The notes beneath the pieces were generated by a model. The model searched no databases. It worked only from the letters and a program-made list of their open reading frames with translations, and was not told the DNA's origin. From positions 1 to 5,496 of the forward strand of contig CAYVKY010000141.1 of NCBI GenBank assembly GCA_964452115.1: a stretch of 5,496 bases of DNA, in the 5' to 3' direction. Source of the stretch: CAYVKY01 sp964452115 (GTDB taxonomy: Bacteria > Bacteroidota > Ignavibacteria > Tepidaquicellales > Tepidaquicellaceae). Shown one piece after another: positions 5,442 to 5,496 of the stretch; the first letter of the stretch is position 1, and each line of letters begins with the position of its first letter. The translations under genes were made by a program, and so were the position numbers.

Positions 5442-5496
5442 ATTTTAAATATATTGATATAATTTGGGCGTTTTTTGTAATTTTCACACAGCCTCT

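Larger units (their letters stand above)
5353..5496. mobile_element. MITE-like element with 17-bp perfect terminal inverted repeats
   Basis: agaggctgtgtgaaaat (5353-5369) is the exact reverse complement of 5480-5496. The 110 bp between have no coding capacity but contain two internal hairpins. Ends of GGCTGTGTGAAAA type resemble the inverted ends of DDE-transposase insertion sequences, so the element is probably a non-autonomous derivative moved by a transposase encoded elsewhere. The right terminus coincides with the end of the window, so the repeat may extend further and the target duplication cannot be checked. Alternatives are a long hairpin terminator or a solo repeat. Confidence 0.6.

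Overview
The window carries two tandem, same-strand paralogous genes, each encoding a secreted protein of about 700 residues. They are bracketed by repeat-rich, gene-free DNA. The organism is probably an AT-rich member of the Bacteroidetes/Chlorobi/Ignavibacteria (FCB) group. Three things suggest this: both proteins end in a type IX secretion (T9SS) sorting domain with the NYPNPFNPVTKI signature, TAnnTTTG-like promoter elements lie upstream of both genes, and the intergenic DNA holds short GC-rich palindromes of the kind scattered through such genomes. The exact lineage cannot be fixed from this sequence.

Layout. Positions 1-455 are a mosaic of repeats: a 26-bp-period tandem array (161-264), GC-rich hairpins (264-280, 316-329, 367-380), an inverted pair of one 19-bp motif (31-49 and 276-294) and a 13-bp AT-rich dyad (113-159). 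Gene 1 occupies 529-2613. The 235-bp gap that follows holds a strong hairpin that looks like a terminator (2660-2693), then a candidate promoter (2782-2796) fused to a perfect 18-bp palindrome (2793-2810) and a clear Shine-Dalgarno. Gene 2 occupies 2849-4969. Positions 4970-5496 hold no gene but contain a nested double palindrome (5004-5050), three related hairpins (5164-5183, 5204-5221, 5303-5320) and a 144-bp MITE-like element with perfect 17-bp terminal inverted repeats (5353-5496), whose right end is the last base of the window.

Function. Each protein has a signal peptide, 13 Asp-box (BNR) repeats in matching register that predict large beta-propellers, and a C-terminal T9SS/FlgD-like sorting domain. 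Both are therefore probably exported through the outer membrane and displayed on the surface or released. No catalytic residues can be assigned and the ligand is unknown. The genes arose by whole-gene tandem duplication but appear to be separate transcription units: a terminator separates them and each has its own promoter-like sequence.

No new multi-gene system is evident. The most interesting features are the non-coding repeats, the operator-like palindrome found at only one of the two paralogues, and the unusually conserved DNA of the sorting-domain 3' ends.
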